DNA from: Mycteria americana
Lineage: Eukaryota; Chordata; Aves; Ciconiiformes; Ciconiidae
Assembly: GCF_035582795.1 (NCBI RefSeq)
Contig: NC_134367.1
Span: 83,621,062-83,685,061, forward strand
DNA length: 64,000 nucleotides
Direction: 5' to 3'
How positions within the stretch are numbered: the first letter of the stretch is position 1; each line of letters begins with the position of its first letter. Under the pieces are notes generated by a model. It was not told where the DNA came from. It was given only the letters and a program-made list of their open reading frames with translations, and did no database searches. Position numbers and translations under genes: made by a program. Shown here one piece after another: positions 26,501 through 38,825 of the stretch.

Positions 26501-28369
26501 CTCCAGAAGCCCTATCCCCCCGCTTACCTCTCCGGTAGCATCCTTCTTTGGATCACGGTCACTAGAAATGAGAAGCTTGCCTCTCCTGGCCTCTCCAGCT
26601 ACTTTTATGCTAGTGTATGAAACAAGGCCAGGGTGTGGGCTCAAACACCAGCCTTTGATCATCTGCATACAAGTATTTTGCACGCTCCTTGGCATGGTGT
26701 TGGTCCATGGCCAACAGTGCCTGGGCACGGTTCAGTGGCACATGCCAGGGAAAGCTCCCCACAGGCAAAGCCTGCCCAGGGGCAGGAGAGAAAGCCTTGG
26801 TGAGCAACGCAAGCTGTGCTGTATCACTTAGCCTCAGGAGCAGGGAGGCATCCCTGGGTTGTATAGCTAAAACTTCGGTGGTGGCACTGCTGGGTGCAGG
26901 CAATGTGAGGCTGGGAGGGTGCTGCCCAACTCCAAGCAAAATGGGCAAGGAGAGTTGCTTGGCAGAAGGAACGGGGCAGGCAGGACAACTAAAAGGATTG
27001 CACGCTCCGCCACACGTGTTCCCCACACACATCTCTCAGTGCAGAAAAAGGGGTTCGGAGCATAAATTCCAGGCACTCAAAGTCTAGAAGATGCCTGTGT
27101 GAACCCAGCTTTTCCTTTTTCTTCACATATTAATTGCATACAGTCTTTAGAGCCATTTATTTAGTCCCCGTAGCACACAGTGTATGGACACCTCATGGAT
27201 GCATCATGGTTGGGTAGAGAGGGAGTGTCTTTTGGTGAAGAAGCTGTGTAGTGAATGAGTGAGGGAAGGGACTTCAGGAGGAGAAGGAGCAATTTCATGG
27301 GGGTTAACTGATCTGAATACTGTCCAGGAGCACTAGATGTTAGTCCAACCTTTGCCACAAGATTCTTGTGCAAAGCTGGGTGAGTCACTTAACCCAAAGG
27401 TCATCACAGTTTCTTGTTTTCCGTGTATCTAACTTGAAATTTGGGCTTGGTTTGCAGCAGAGATGAGCCCTCAGAGCCACAAAGCTTTTCCTCTTGTTTT
27501 CCCTTCCTCAGTCTCACAGGGTTGTTCTGGGAAGAATTTAATTGATGTCTGAAGTCCTCCCATGTCATAGTGATGAGTCCCGTAGAAAAGCCTGGAGGAA
27601 ATGAATAGCTCCTGCTTGACAACAGCGCTTAGACAGCAAACTGCAAATAAGGCATGGGGCCACATACTGAACAAAATACCAGCCCGTTGCTTCTGAAGCC
27701 ACTTCTGTCTTTTCTGTGCACTCAAGCAGGCAGGGGTGTGTAAAAGCAATTTAAAACTCCTCTTCCTTGCAATGCCTGTAGGAAATTTGACAGCGATAGG
27801 AAGTCTGGTGCTCTAGGCTCCTGGCTTGCCTTGTTGATGGGTGTTTTTTTCCCCTGCTTCCTTGTGTATTTGGATCCATCATTTGCCTCATCTACCACTT
27901 TGGGGCAGGGATGGGGCCGGGGATGGCTTGTGTTGATACAGCTCTGAGTACAATGGGAGCCCCAGCCGAAAACAGGTTTCAGAGGCTACTTCAGCGTGTA
28001 TCCTAAATGACTGAGATAATATAAACATGTACACAAACCTTGTGCCAGTCTTCCCTCTCACTTGTGTAGCTTCCTCTTCGCCTCCTGTATTTTTCCCTCT
28101 TTGTTTTAACGAGGCTGCAGTTCTGCAGTGTTGTAACTGGGATCATCTCAGTGCTCTGGCTTTAGCCAGCCTGGGCAAGAGTTGTGCTGGGAGAGCTGAC
28201 AGGGCACGGGGCTGCAGCAGGGGCGTGGGCATGGGAACGGGGGGCAGCTCCTTGCGCTGCCTACAAACAGCATGCGGTAAACTCCTGGTGTGAGATTTGT
28301 GTCTGACAGCTCGAGGAAGATTAAATGTGGGCTTCAGATCTTGGCCCAGTAAAACTTAACATCTCTTTT

Positions 28370-28480
28370 TATCTTCAAAGCACTTCATAAATGCCAACGA
28401 TTTCACCCTCATAATACCACCCCGCGCTGGGTAGGGAAGTTAAAGGCTCAGTAGGGGCAGAGCTGAAGATGTCCACTTGT
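28370..28480 (-). repeat. MIR-like or other CORE-SINE relic
   Basis: AAGCACTTCATAAATGCC, CACCCTCATAATACCACCCC and GGGAAGTTAAAGGCTCAG are in an order similar to a MIR 3' region. Weak. Confidence 0.3.
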
Positions 28481-29201
28481 AATTCAGGCTAGTTTCTAAA
28501 GCATTTAGTTCCCCCCTGAAATGCCTCAGCATGAGTCAGATTTTCAGATGGGCGCTGAACGCAGCTCCAGACCTGCAACGGGGCTTCTGCAGTGCCTCCT
28601 TTCCTCTGCTGGAAGCTGACTTCTGGGGCTATGCTGTCTCCGGCTCAGATCTGCACAAGGAGGCAGCATTGCCACCTCTCACAGGGGCTGCTTGTCCCTT
28701 CTCATGGACGACTCCTAAGGCTTTTTTTCCTGTAGTCTTCCCCAGTTCTCAAACTGGGAGCCCCCCGCCCCCCCGCCGAGAAGCACTGACCCCACCAGCC
28801 AAGCGCTGCGCCGAGCTTTATTGTGCGAGTGCAGTGCTGACACCAAAAAGCCCTCGCAGCATGAAAAATGTGCCCTCTGGCCTCTGGCTCACCCTGCCCT
28901 TGTCATCGAAGCGTTTCCTCTCCAACACTCATCAAGCTGTTGCACCAGCAAAGCAGAACCTCATTGTTGCTCCCAGTTTCCTGCAGCCTATCTGCCTTCA
29001 TGCACAAAATGGGCTGTCACACGCGGCAGCCAGGTACACAAAAGGGCCCGCGCCGTTCACAGGGGCTGTGTGCCCACCTCCCTCCCCTCCGTCAGCTAAC
29101 AGGACACTGGCAATGGGAAAATAACTCATGCCAGAGATATCCAAGCCAGGGCAACAAGTGCTTTGCGACCCCCTCTCCAGCTTGCTTGAACCCCAAGGAA
29201 G

Positions 29202-29352
29202 GGAGGGGAGGGGAGGGGAGGGGAGGGGAGGGGAGAAAGAGGAGAGGAGAGGAGAGGAGAGGAGAGGAGAGGAGAGGAGAGGAGAGGAGAGGAGAGGAGA
29301 GGAGAGGAGAGGAGAGGAGAGGAGAGGAGAGGAGAGGAGAGGAGAGGAGAGG
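29202..29352 (+). repeat. composite polypurine array: (GGGGA)n then (GAGGA)n
   Basis: About six GGGGA units (29,202-29,234) join through GAAAGAG to about 22 GAGGA units (29,239-29,352). The two units differ by one base, which suggests that one array arose from a variant of the other by slippage. Apparent ORFs through the block on both strands are repeat artefacts. Confidence 0.97.
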
Positions 29353-31223
29353 CAAGGCTTTGGATTTTTCTGTCCTGTGCTGCTTGCTGTTTGCTGAGTT
29401 GACTCCTGTCTCTTTCAACAACCTGTTTTTTCCCCCCGTGTCTCCCTGCCACCTGTGTGAGTGTGTTTCTACAAGCCCATTTCCCTCCCCAGCCTTCAGG
29501 GCTTCCCTCCTCCCCTCAGGCAGGCTGCCCTCCTGCCCGCTCCTGCCAAGGGCCGGTGAGGCTGCCCCAGCCTGCCTCTCCCCACCGCTCTTCTGGGACA
29601 GCTGCAGCTGGCACAAGGCTTAGCTTGCTTTGCTGGAAAACATGCCGTGTAGCAAAGTCATCCCCTGACAGGCGTTCCCCGGGACGCTCGCTCGGGCAGC
29701 GTGGGATGTCACGCTCTGTTCGCTTTGCACTGCACGGTTTGTGGGAGGGAGAGCCATGTCTTCCCCTGCCCACGCACCCGGCACGGGGCAGCACGCTCGG
29801 AATAAGCCTCCCCGCTCTCCAGTAGCACGCAGGGAGACTTTGCCTTTCCTTAGCAAGAAAAGCAGGATGTTTCTCGCACCCGCTTTGTGCTTCAGACCAG
29901 GGAAAAGCCCGTGGCTGAGGGATGTCGGAGGCAACTCGTCCCTTTGCAGAAAGCAGCTGGAGACCTGCTGGCCTGGAGGTGCTCTGAGAGGCCCAGGCTC
30001 GGATAACGGTGCTCTGATCTGAATCAGTGCCTCCCCTTCCAGGATGTAAAAGTCTTGCTGGCAGTGCTTAGATAGGGCACCTGTTTTTCTCCCTCATCCC
30101 CAGGCTGACCTAACCGTGGTGAAGCAATTTCTCTTCCACTCAGTAGCAAGACTCCATCCCCTCAGTGCACAGCTTGGCGGCTGCTCACCGGTGCCGAGTC
30201 CAGGATTTTGGCCTTTGGGAATGATAATAATTTCCAAATTATTTTCCAATTTGCGGAGTGCATCCTGAGCGCGCAGCCCGGCTCGGGGCTCCTCACATAA
30301 CACCTGGGGCCATTATTTCCTCCCATGCTCCCCGACATCCCAAGAGCCCCCTCCAAACAAAGCCCCAGACAAACAGCCGGGGAGGCTTTTCAAGAGCCTG
30401 TGTGTGCTCTGAAGTGGAAACTACATTTCTTCTGCAGGTCCCAGGGTGTCAGGGCGCGAGAGCTTTTGCACTAAAGAGGAGAGTTAGCTGGGGCACACAA
30501 GGGGCTGCTGGCCCTTCCCAAAAAAGAAAGGAAGGGAAGACATCGCCAGGAGCTACGCCTCAGTGGGACAGAGCAGGTGGGATGGCATTTGGGAATATTG
30601 CAATATGGGCACAGGTACTAAGCAGGAGGGGAGAGACACTGCCAAGTGTCACAGCTTTGGTAGCAATGCATGGATCCAGCGACCGGAGGGGCTCCCATAT
30701 TTTTTGGGTGGCGTACAGTGACCGTGCTGTGGATTTGGGAGGGGTGAGACTGCCAGGTGGAGAGACCCGCCTTCCCTCCGCAGCGAGACCAGGAAAACAG
30801 CAGTGGGAGGAAGGGTCCCCCTCCCCTTGCAGGGATCTCAATGCTGTTCTCAAGCAGCCACCTACAGACAGCTGTGCTTGCTATGCTAAGGCACCAGCTT
30901 AATGGGTGAACTGCTTGTTTATCTTTAAATATACGCAGTTGCCCTTCCTGTCCAGCCTTATGTCAAGGAACGCGACAGCTCTGATCTGACCCAAAACACT
31001 TTTCCCCTTCCAGATTATCAACAAAAACCCCTCCCCTCGCAGTTCCTCGCTCTCTGCCTGCCTTGGTGTGGTGCTTCATCCTGGCAAGCCAAAGCAAAGT
31101 CAGCTGTGCTACTCCACAGGGAAACAAATTGCTGGTGTGCCTCATGGTACTACAGCCAGGCATCACCGAGAGCTCTGCCGATGCCTGTCACGATGGCTCT
31201 GCTTTTATTCATCCCACGACTTA

Positions 31224-31350
31224 GGGGCAGATTTTCAGACATACTTAAAGGTTGTGATTTACAGATAAGAAGTGGAGGTTTTCTTGAAAATCCCCTAGGT
31301 ACCTGCTCTAAACCCTTAGGTTTCTAAATGCATTTGAAAATCTTGGCCCA
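31224..31350. repeat. short ancient element with inverted ends (possible MITE)
   Basis: The left end GGGGCAGATTTTCAGA and the right end ATTTGAAAATCTTGGCCC are near inverse complements, enclosing about 95 bp that include AAAATCCCCTAGGTACCT. This layout resembles a dispersed sauropsid repeat that begins GGGCCAGATTTTCAAAG and ends with its complement. The family name is not known to me, and a repeat library is needed. Confidence 0.45.
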
Positions 31351-33291
31351 GAGATGTTTAAACAACAGCAAACCCTCCTCCTCTAACTAGCTTCCAGGCG
31401 TTTCTCAAAGTGACCCCTGGCAGCTCCCAAATGGACTGAAATGCATTGCCCAGGCTCCAATTTTTTAAGGAAACAAAACAGCAGCTGAGAACATCAGTCA
31501 CAGCAAAGACTGTTTTGGCAACAGAGAGGGGGTTAGGTCATGTGCAAATGGCACATGTGCAATTACTCCTTTAGCTACACGCTGAAATTTGTATATCATC
31601 TCATGCAAAAAGGACTTTCTTTTCCCCCAACTAAGTATTTTAAGAGCTTTTCAGTTGAAACCGAAGAAGGGGAGCTGATGTGAAGGGGTTATCATCATGT
31701 GATGAAGTGGCGGTCCTGTCATGTGTCACATATCTCATGTGAGAGGGTGGGGAGGAGAAGAGGAACACAGCAAAAAAACTCTCCAACAGGAGACCATGTC
31801 CCCAGACACAGCCAGGCAAATGCGTGTGTGCACGTGTATATATGCTTGTGCATAAAACACTGGCAGGATCCAGCTGTGCTTACCATTCCTCCCAGAGGTC
31901 CTATTACAGCAGCGCTTCTAACCAGGAAAACCCTATGGCTTTAAGCCAACGGAGAGACAGGCAGTAATGGAAGTCAGACAAGGGAAGCAGGATCCCTTAA
32001 CACCAGAGCGAAGGGAGAAAAGGGAGTTTTGTTTTCCTCTGTCTTTGCAGAAAGGTTGGCCTTGCACAATGCAATGCAATGCGATGAGGTTTTGCACCTC
32101 TTTTCTTTTTCTTTTCAGTTTTGCTAGGCAATGGCAGGATCCAGACTGCACTATGTTTACAGGAACGTCCATTACATAGCCCCTCGTGCAACCAGGGTCT
32201 CCAGTGCAACTGCTGATCCATCGCTTCTCCTGTGTGAGGCTGATGCCTACGCACTGCCACCAAGATTTTCACAGATGGCCAGGCCACTGCAAGGAGCCAG
32301 ACTATGCTGTGAGTTCACTGCATCACCACATCTCTGCTTCTTGGACGCAGCTACGGGCTCGGCACATGTGAGACTGCTGATAAAGACACCGGTTTTGCTG
32401 GGAAAAATATGCAGGCCACAGTGTCCTTGAGAGTCCTGCTGCAGCCCCTCTGCCCCCAGGTCCCACCATCGCCCTCGTGATGGGCTCGGCGGTGCCACGG
32501 TGCCTGGCTCTTGCCCCGCTCACAGCTTGATAGCGGCACAGAGGGGTGGGCAGGCTCATCCCCCCCGCCTCCCTCAAGGTGTTTGTTTCTGGGAGGCTGC
32601 AGCTGTAGCCAGCCTCACAAGCTGGCCCTTGGCCAACACCATGGCTTCGGTGAGATCACTGCCTCAGCGAGACCAAAATAAAGTGGCTGGCAGAGAAGTG
32701 TAGAAAACTGTAAGATTCGCTTCCAAGAATAATCTCCTTTTATTCCTTTTTTTTTTTTTTCTTTTTAACAGAAGTATATTAATGGCAAATATCCATTAAA
32801 CTATTGTAGCAGATATGAGCCAAATAGACACCAGAAATCTGTGTCACAAGACTATTCGTAGCAAATGCTGCTTCTGTCTCACCATTCATTAAAGCTACAC
32901 ATCAATGTTCCTGCATTGTCTTGCTGCTACTCAAGTGAGAACCCTGTCTTTCGCCCCCAGAGCAGCCAGATGCACAGCATGGCACAGGATCAGGCCCATG
33001 GGAAACATTGAGAGGCAGGGAGAGAGCAGGGAAACAGGGTATGTTTCCAAACCTCATGGGAACCGCTGCATGGAAAATGAATCTCTTCCAGTCCTGGCAG
33101 GGTAAGGACAAAGGAGTTGAATTGTTAGAAGAGCGTAAGAGAAAAAAATCTGAATAAAATCAGTGCTGTGTCATGGTACCTCCTTAGGCTGAGCTTTCCG
33201 TTTCACTTTTTACTTATTTATTTTTCAGTATTCAGTTTGCATTTATGCTTTACACCCACTGTATGGGCCCAGCGGTGCCAGTGCCCTTCCT

Positions 33292-33332
33292 GCTGCAGGA
33301 ATCTGGCTTCCAGATAGCCAGATTCCTGCAGC
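33292..33332. repeat. perfect 17-bp inverted repeat with 7-nt loop
   Basis: GCTGCAGGAATCTGGCT (33292-33308) is followed by the loop TCCAGAT and then its exact reverse complement (33316-33332). It would fold into a stable hairpin in single-stranded DNA or RNA. It is not a rho-independent terminator context, and no gene is adjacent. Confidence 0.95.
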
Positions 33333-33338
33333 CTTGGT

Positions 33339-33370
33339 CACTCTGGGAGCCACCCACTCTGGGAACCACC
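33339..33370 (+). repeat. 16-bp tandem duplication beside the hairpin
   Basis: CACTCTGGGAGCCACC and CACTCTGGGAACCACC stand head to tail with one mismatch, six bases after the 17-bp inverted repeat. Confidence 0.9.
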
Positions 33371-33728
33371 CTCCTCCGTGGCCCTACACGTGTGCCAGGC
33401 TCCTGGGAAGTACCACTAGCCACCGGGCACCCCATGGAGCCATCAAGCCCCCCACTGGGGGCATGGGAACTGAGTTGAGTAGGGACCCAGGACAAGCCCA
33501 GGGCCAAGTGTCTAATAGGCAGCATAGTGGCTCAACAAGTATCTGATGTGCATAACTCAATAAACGGGAGGTAAATCTGCTGTTTGGATAATGACGGCTC
33601 CTCCTTATACTCTCAGACAAAACACCACTGAAACCTCACAGAATCAAATTACTGTTTAGTTTTTCTAGTGCCCAGCTACAAACAGATGCAAGATTGCTGA
33701 AGGCTGGAAGGACAGAGTACTGCAGCCC

Positions 33729-33752
33729 ATAACTCCTTGAACTAGGAGTTAT
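33729..33752. repeat. 9-bp inverted repeat
   Basis: ATAACTCCT, six-base loop TGAACT, AGGAGTTAT. Modest size; may be chance. Confidence 0.7.
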
Positions 33753-36700
33753 AAGTGTTTACCAAGGATGTCTGCCATGTGACTCCTGCCAGGAAAACAG
33801 GCCCCTTGGGCTGAAAGGTTTCCAAGCATCGGGCTTCTAGGCTACAGCTCCCCTGAGGCTACATATTCAGTAGAACAGTAAAGGGAAGAGTGGTAGGGTC
33901 ACCAAATGGGGACAAAAGGATGAGAGATGAGGAAAGCACCAGTCTCCCCCAGCAGCTCTGCCTGTTTCTGAATTTCCCCCCATGTCTTGGAGGTAGCACA
34001 GCCACCTCTCCCTGGACCAGGAGTAACACTCAGGTTTCAGCACTCGAGGCTGGAATTCACCTCTCTCCTTTTAGGGGTTTAAGGTTTAGTCTTAGCTAGT
34101 CTGCATGGGTGCCCTTAACAGTCATGGGGGAATGACAGACATTGATTTCTAGAAGTCACTACATGCCACTCATTTTGACAACCTATTTTATGAAGATGAC
34201 CCTGGGTGGGCTGGTGAGAGTACAAGCTTCAGAAAATAAGTCCAAGAAGCTAAGAGTGTGTCTGTAGGTAAAAGAAGATCAAACATGGGCTCTGTTTCTG
34301 AGACCTCCACTCAGTTTTTCACTGACCACCAGCAGTGTCATGGGATTGTGAGTACACAGTCCCAAAATAAGCTCTATATATTGTAATGTCTTCTTCACGT
34401 CCTCTAAAATAAGGAAGAACAATTAAATGAATGCAAAATCAAATAAATAGCAAGGAAAAGAGAAGAGCTTTCCATTTGTTCTGCTTGCTAGAAACCCTCA
34501 GGACACCTGCTGGGTTAGTGACAGACCAAAATGCTTTTGATTTGCCTTGGGAAAATGGCATCACACAGCAGACAAACTTAAGAGAGAAATACGTGTGGGC
34601 TTAGCATTGCCATTGCAGTCACACTGGCATGTACAGGAGAAGAAAGTCACCAGTAAGTCTACTTAAGGGGAGAAAGGCAAAATCCAGGCCAATTAGCTTC
34701 TGAGGTAGCTCAGAAAACCTGGCAGCTGCACAAGGAAAGCAAAGAAATCACAAGAAACACCAGACTGTGAGGGATCAGCTGCAAGACACACAAGCCAGTA
34801 TGAAAATCTTCTCAATCATTCTCTAAATAAGACCTTGGGCACAGAGTTAATCTGTATAATATTGATCTAATGTAATAATATTGCTGCTCCTGAGTGTATA
34901 GCCAGAGATGACTGGCTGTGCATGGCACTGGAAAAGAGCTGCTGTGAGCCCACAGCTGTCACAAGGCAGAGCGTGGACCAGCTCCTGGTCCACACACCAC
35001 CTAGGTGCTCCTGGGAAGAGCTGGCTCAGGACCGGGAGATGAGAAAAGCAAGGCTTTGGGTACACAGATGGAGTAATTTCTTGTCAGCTGGAAGGTGGCA
35101 AGACAGCAAAAGCTGCTGCTTAATGTTCTTCCCTGACTTTGGACTCCTAATACTCACTTTATAGCACGGTTTGGCTACATCAAGTTTTGCTCTCACTGGA
35201 CTGCTGCTGAGTGTAGACACCTAAGCAGAACAGGCCACCTGCCTTGCTTGGTGGTGACTGACATAGTCTTCTCTCCTCTTCGCTGTACTTCCTTCACTGG
35301 GAGCTTCCCTCTTCTGCACCCTCCTAAGGGTCGGTGGGGCAGGATACTTGGGCTTTCACTCCAGAAGGAGGAGCAGGAGGTGCTGGCTCTCACCACCCTC
35401 CATGGGGCTGCACTCAGGGCGCGTCCTGTGTCCTGGACACTTCTCCTTCAACCGCTCCACGAGGGGCCCAAGTGCAACAGAGTTATAGGGTGACTTTGCA
35501 GGGAACAAGTAAGCTTTTGACTAAGAAAGACAAGTTGAAACAAGGGAAACCAAGGAAGGAAGAGCTGATGGGTGGACAAAACCAGTGAAATAGAGTAGAG
35601 CAAGAAAAGTTCACGCTGCAGTCAGAGGTCACCTTACGTGTGCACCCTTGATGCCATGCTGCCCAGACAGAGGCCATCCCCTGGCATAAGTCACAACTAC
35701 CTGAAGGCTGCTATCATTTATTGTGGGCTGCCAATAGTCCCATGAAGCAGCTACAGCAGCTATTACTGCAGAAGGAAAGGACACCCTGTGAGCGATGTCC
35801 CCACTGTCAGGCAGAAAGAGCAGGGTGGGAGAGCAGTGCCTGCTCTGTGGCATTATGGGAACCAGTGTGGCATTTCACCATGACTGCAATGCTAATGATG
35901 AGCCGTTGTCTGCATCTCAGTCTTAAAAGTACTGGGTAGCTTCAGCTCCTGGGCTGTTATATGGCTTTGAAGGCTCTCACGCTTGCGGGATGCTGGGCTG
36001 CAGCATCTAGCCAGAGACAGGTACTTCACACCACTTACCCCAGCATGTCAGCACACGTGGCGTAAGGAGATATGACTCAGACTGAAATGGAGGTGTTTAC
36101 CTTAGGGGAAACTGCAAGGAAAAAAATCAGATTTAGAAAGCTTTTAACACCATAAATGAAAGGCGAGCTCACCACAACAGAGCTCAGGGTAAGTGCTGGC
36201 TATGGGAATGTCCCCGGAGGGGAGGACGGCGGGGCAAAGGCAGCGTTTGGACGGACAGTGCCGTGTTTCCCCACGAGCCCAGAGCAGGCAGACGCAGGCA
36301 GGCTGCAGCTGTGAGCAGGCAGCCTCTGACTCCCAGCGGGCCTCCCCCGTCCCGGGGACGCGTGGGGCAAACTGCGTGAACAGTTTCTTGGGTGGAGTAG
36401 TCAGTTACTGATGATTTCAAAGAAAGTAACTGGGGAAAGCTTGACCTTTTTTCTGCTGTTCCCAGGATAGGAAGGATTGCAGAGCCGGAGCCTTACTTGC
36501 CACGATGGTGTTAACTCTGCCCCAGGAGCTGGCCTGTACCTCCAACTCCGGATAATGGCAGCTCCTTCAAATGATGAGGGGATCCCCTGCAGAGCCCCCA
36601 CTGATGCTCACCTGCTCCTCGCCTCCGGTGCGGAGGTTAAACGCAGAGAGCCTGCCCATGTCCCTGACCTCTGCTGAATTAGTGCTTTGTATCTTCCCTT

Positions 36701-38266
36701 TCCTGAGGACCGCCTTTGCTGCCATTAGAAGTGCCGTTTTCCTGATGAGCACAGACGACTGCTGCGCTTCCCGGGGGAGAGCGACAAGCCATGCCTGGTA
36801 GCTCTCGGGGGACAAGAGCCTTGTTTCACAGAGGAGAGGCAGACAAGAAAGCGAAGGTATGAGTGACAGCCCAGCCATCAGGCCCGAGGAGGAGAGGTCC
36901 CTCTGGGACTCGCTTCAAAGAAATAGCTCAGAAAACACCAGAGGAGAGCAGGAGCAGCGACCTCAAAGGTGCCCGGCACCTCTGCAGGGGCAACGTCCGT
37001 AGGCAGGAGAGGGGAGGATGGCTTGGGAAGAGCTTGGGAAGAGCAGAAAGGTGTTCGCACTGTGTTTAAATGGTACTTGGTGCCTCCGTAGCACCGCATT
37101 TGAAAGGTTCAGGTCTCTGCAAGCCGTTAATGAGCTTCACACCATTCATTATCGCAGCCTTCGCCTACAGCTGAACAAACACCCTTGCGAGTGGGCTGTG
37201 CGCAGCTGCTGAGGAGGGTGGTGAGCGGAGCCATGTTGGCTTCCTGGGGTGGGTTGAGCCCAAGGAGATGGCAGCACCTGTGTCATAACACCATGCCAGA
37301 GCAGTGTGGCAGATTTCAGGCCTGCCATCCCTGACCCCCTGACATCGGTACCTCTCCTTTTTGGGAGAGACTCGAGGCTCCCTCAGGGAGGCCTGGGATG
37401 AACTTAACGCTGCTGTAAGTGCCACCGCTTTCTTCCCCACAGCCCAGCGGTTTTGCAACTCCACTGAGGCTCAAAGCTCCCAAGCAGCTGGGGTAGCCAG
37501 CTATGGAGAGCTGGCTGATTATATTCCCCTGTCTGGGCATGTTTTTCTGTGTGTATTTATGCACATCTTCATCCCATAGTGGGTAACATTGAGGTGCCTC
37601 TGGCAACCAAGAGAGGGTGAGGGTTTGTACAGATGCTGAGGGAGAAGGAAGCACAATTAGACTGAAGAAGGACAGGCAATAGCAATTTTGAAGAAAAACA
37701 ATAACAATTTTAACAGTAGCTGACATCCTGTTTGGAAAGAGAGCAGAAACATTTGTTATCTTTTCTGCCAGAATGGCCAGGTCCTGGTTTATTGATGTTA
37801 TCCTGAGGATGACAGAAAAGCGTATTAATCTACCTGAAATGAGAATCTGGGCTTTGAGAACAGCAGTTGATGCCTTCTGAGGGACGGAGTGATTGAAATC
37901 AATCACATTGTATAATTCACAGCAGTTTCTGTAAGCAACTCGAAGATCCAACTGCCCCACTATTACCGGTTTTCCCTCAATGGCTGCAATCCGGCTGTCA
38001 GAAGCAGCTCCTCAGCTCAAGTTATCCTTGCAGTAATGGTGGCAAATGAACTAAACCATATGACCCCTCCACACAAATGTCTGGCCAGATGTGCAGCAGT
38101 GTGAAGAGGCAGAGCTGACTGAAGACTAAACTGAATTTTTTCATCCCGAGGCCAAGGCATACAAGCCAAGGTACTCCTGACACATAAACGCTGAGCTAGA
38201 GGAAGGAGAAAAGAAAAGACTGAGATATGCAGGCTGCAAGCGGAAGGGGAAGTGACAGTCTGAACA

Positions 38267-38825
38267 ACACAGCCATAGAGTAATTTTGCCTGGAAGGAGC
38301 CTCTGGAGTTCACCTAATCCAACCCATATCGCAAGGCAGGCCCAACTTCAAAGTGAGAGCAGGTTGCTTAGGGCCTTGACAAGTTGACCTCTGAACATCT
38401 CCTCCAGAGTTGGAGGTCCAGCCACCTCCAGGGGCAACATGTCCCAGTGATGAACCATTCTGAGACAGTTGGTCCCCAGCCTGTGCTGTTGTATGAGTTT
38501 GTTCTGCTCTAGATACAGGTCTGTGTTGGTCTTCATAAGGTTTTTGCCAGTCCATCTTCTCAGATTGTTGAAATCCCTCTGAATGGCAGCCCTAACGTCC
38601 AATATGGTCGCCGCTTCCCACCACCACAATTTGATGTCATCCACAGATTTGTTGAGGGTGCTCTCTGTCCCATCATCCTGGCTGTTGATGATGATGCTAA
38701 ATAGTATCAGCCCCAGTTTCAACCCTTGAAGACAACCACTCATAACAAGTTGCCAGCTAGACTTTGAACTGTTGACCACTACCCTTTCACCCTGATGGTC
38801 CAACCAGAAGAAGCTGTCTTGATGT
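38267..38825 (-). mobile_element. old, degraded CR1 fragment with RT remnants
   Basis: On the minus strand a stop-free 165-residue reading frame still shows worn CR1 reverse-transcriptase text: WLDHQGERVVVNSSKSSWQ, then a decayed PQG block (CLQGLKLGLILFSIIIN), a catalytic-like VDDIKLW, and AAIQRDF followed by KNLMKTN. The remaining 3' part lacks most of the ORF2 C-terminus, implying an internal deletion. The 3' end reads GGTTGGATTAGGTGAACTCC and finishes in a decayed octamer (TACTCTATGGCTGTG). It diverges far more from intact CR1 text than the 13.4-kb copy does, so it belongs to an older CR1 group. Confidence 0.85.

Larger units (their letters stand above)
16396..29201. other. intergenic sequence with GC-richer blocks
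   Basis: No gene recognised. GC-rich patches at about 18.0-18.5, 21.3-22.0 and 28.5-29.1 kb yield overlapping long frames on both strands, the pattern expected from low stop-codon density. I could not identify promoter elements or a CpG island by eye. Confidence 0.55.
29353..38266. other. intergenic sequence, GC-richer at its left end
   Basis: No gene recognised. It holds the 17-bp hairpin, a 16-bp duplication, the inverted-end element at 31.2 kb and a T-run at about 32,747-32,760. Several frames of up to 214 codons (30,258-30,902 and 37,316-37,960) match nothing I know. Confidence 0.55.

Noticed and set aside
28868..29623. 251-codon plus-strand ORF and 174-codon minus-strand ORF
   Set aside because: Both run through the (GGGGA)/(GAGGA) array and GC-rich flanks. 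They have no recognisable domain and overlap other long frames.
33292..33332. rho-independent terminator or miRNA precursor
   Set aside because: Bacterial terminators do not apply here. The stem of 17 bp is too short for a typical miRNA precursor, so it is kept only as a structural curiosity.
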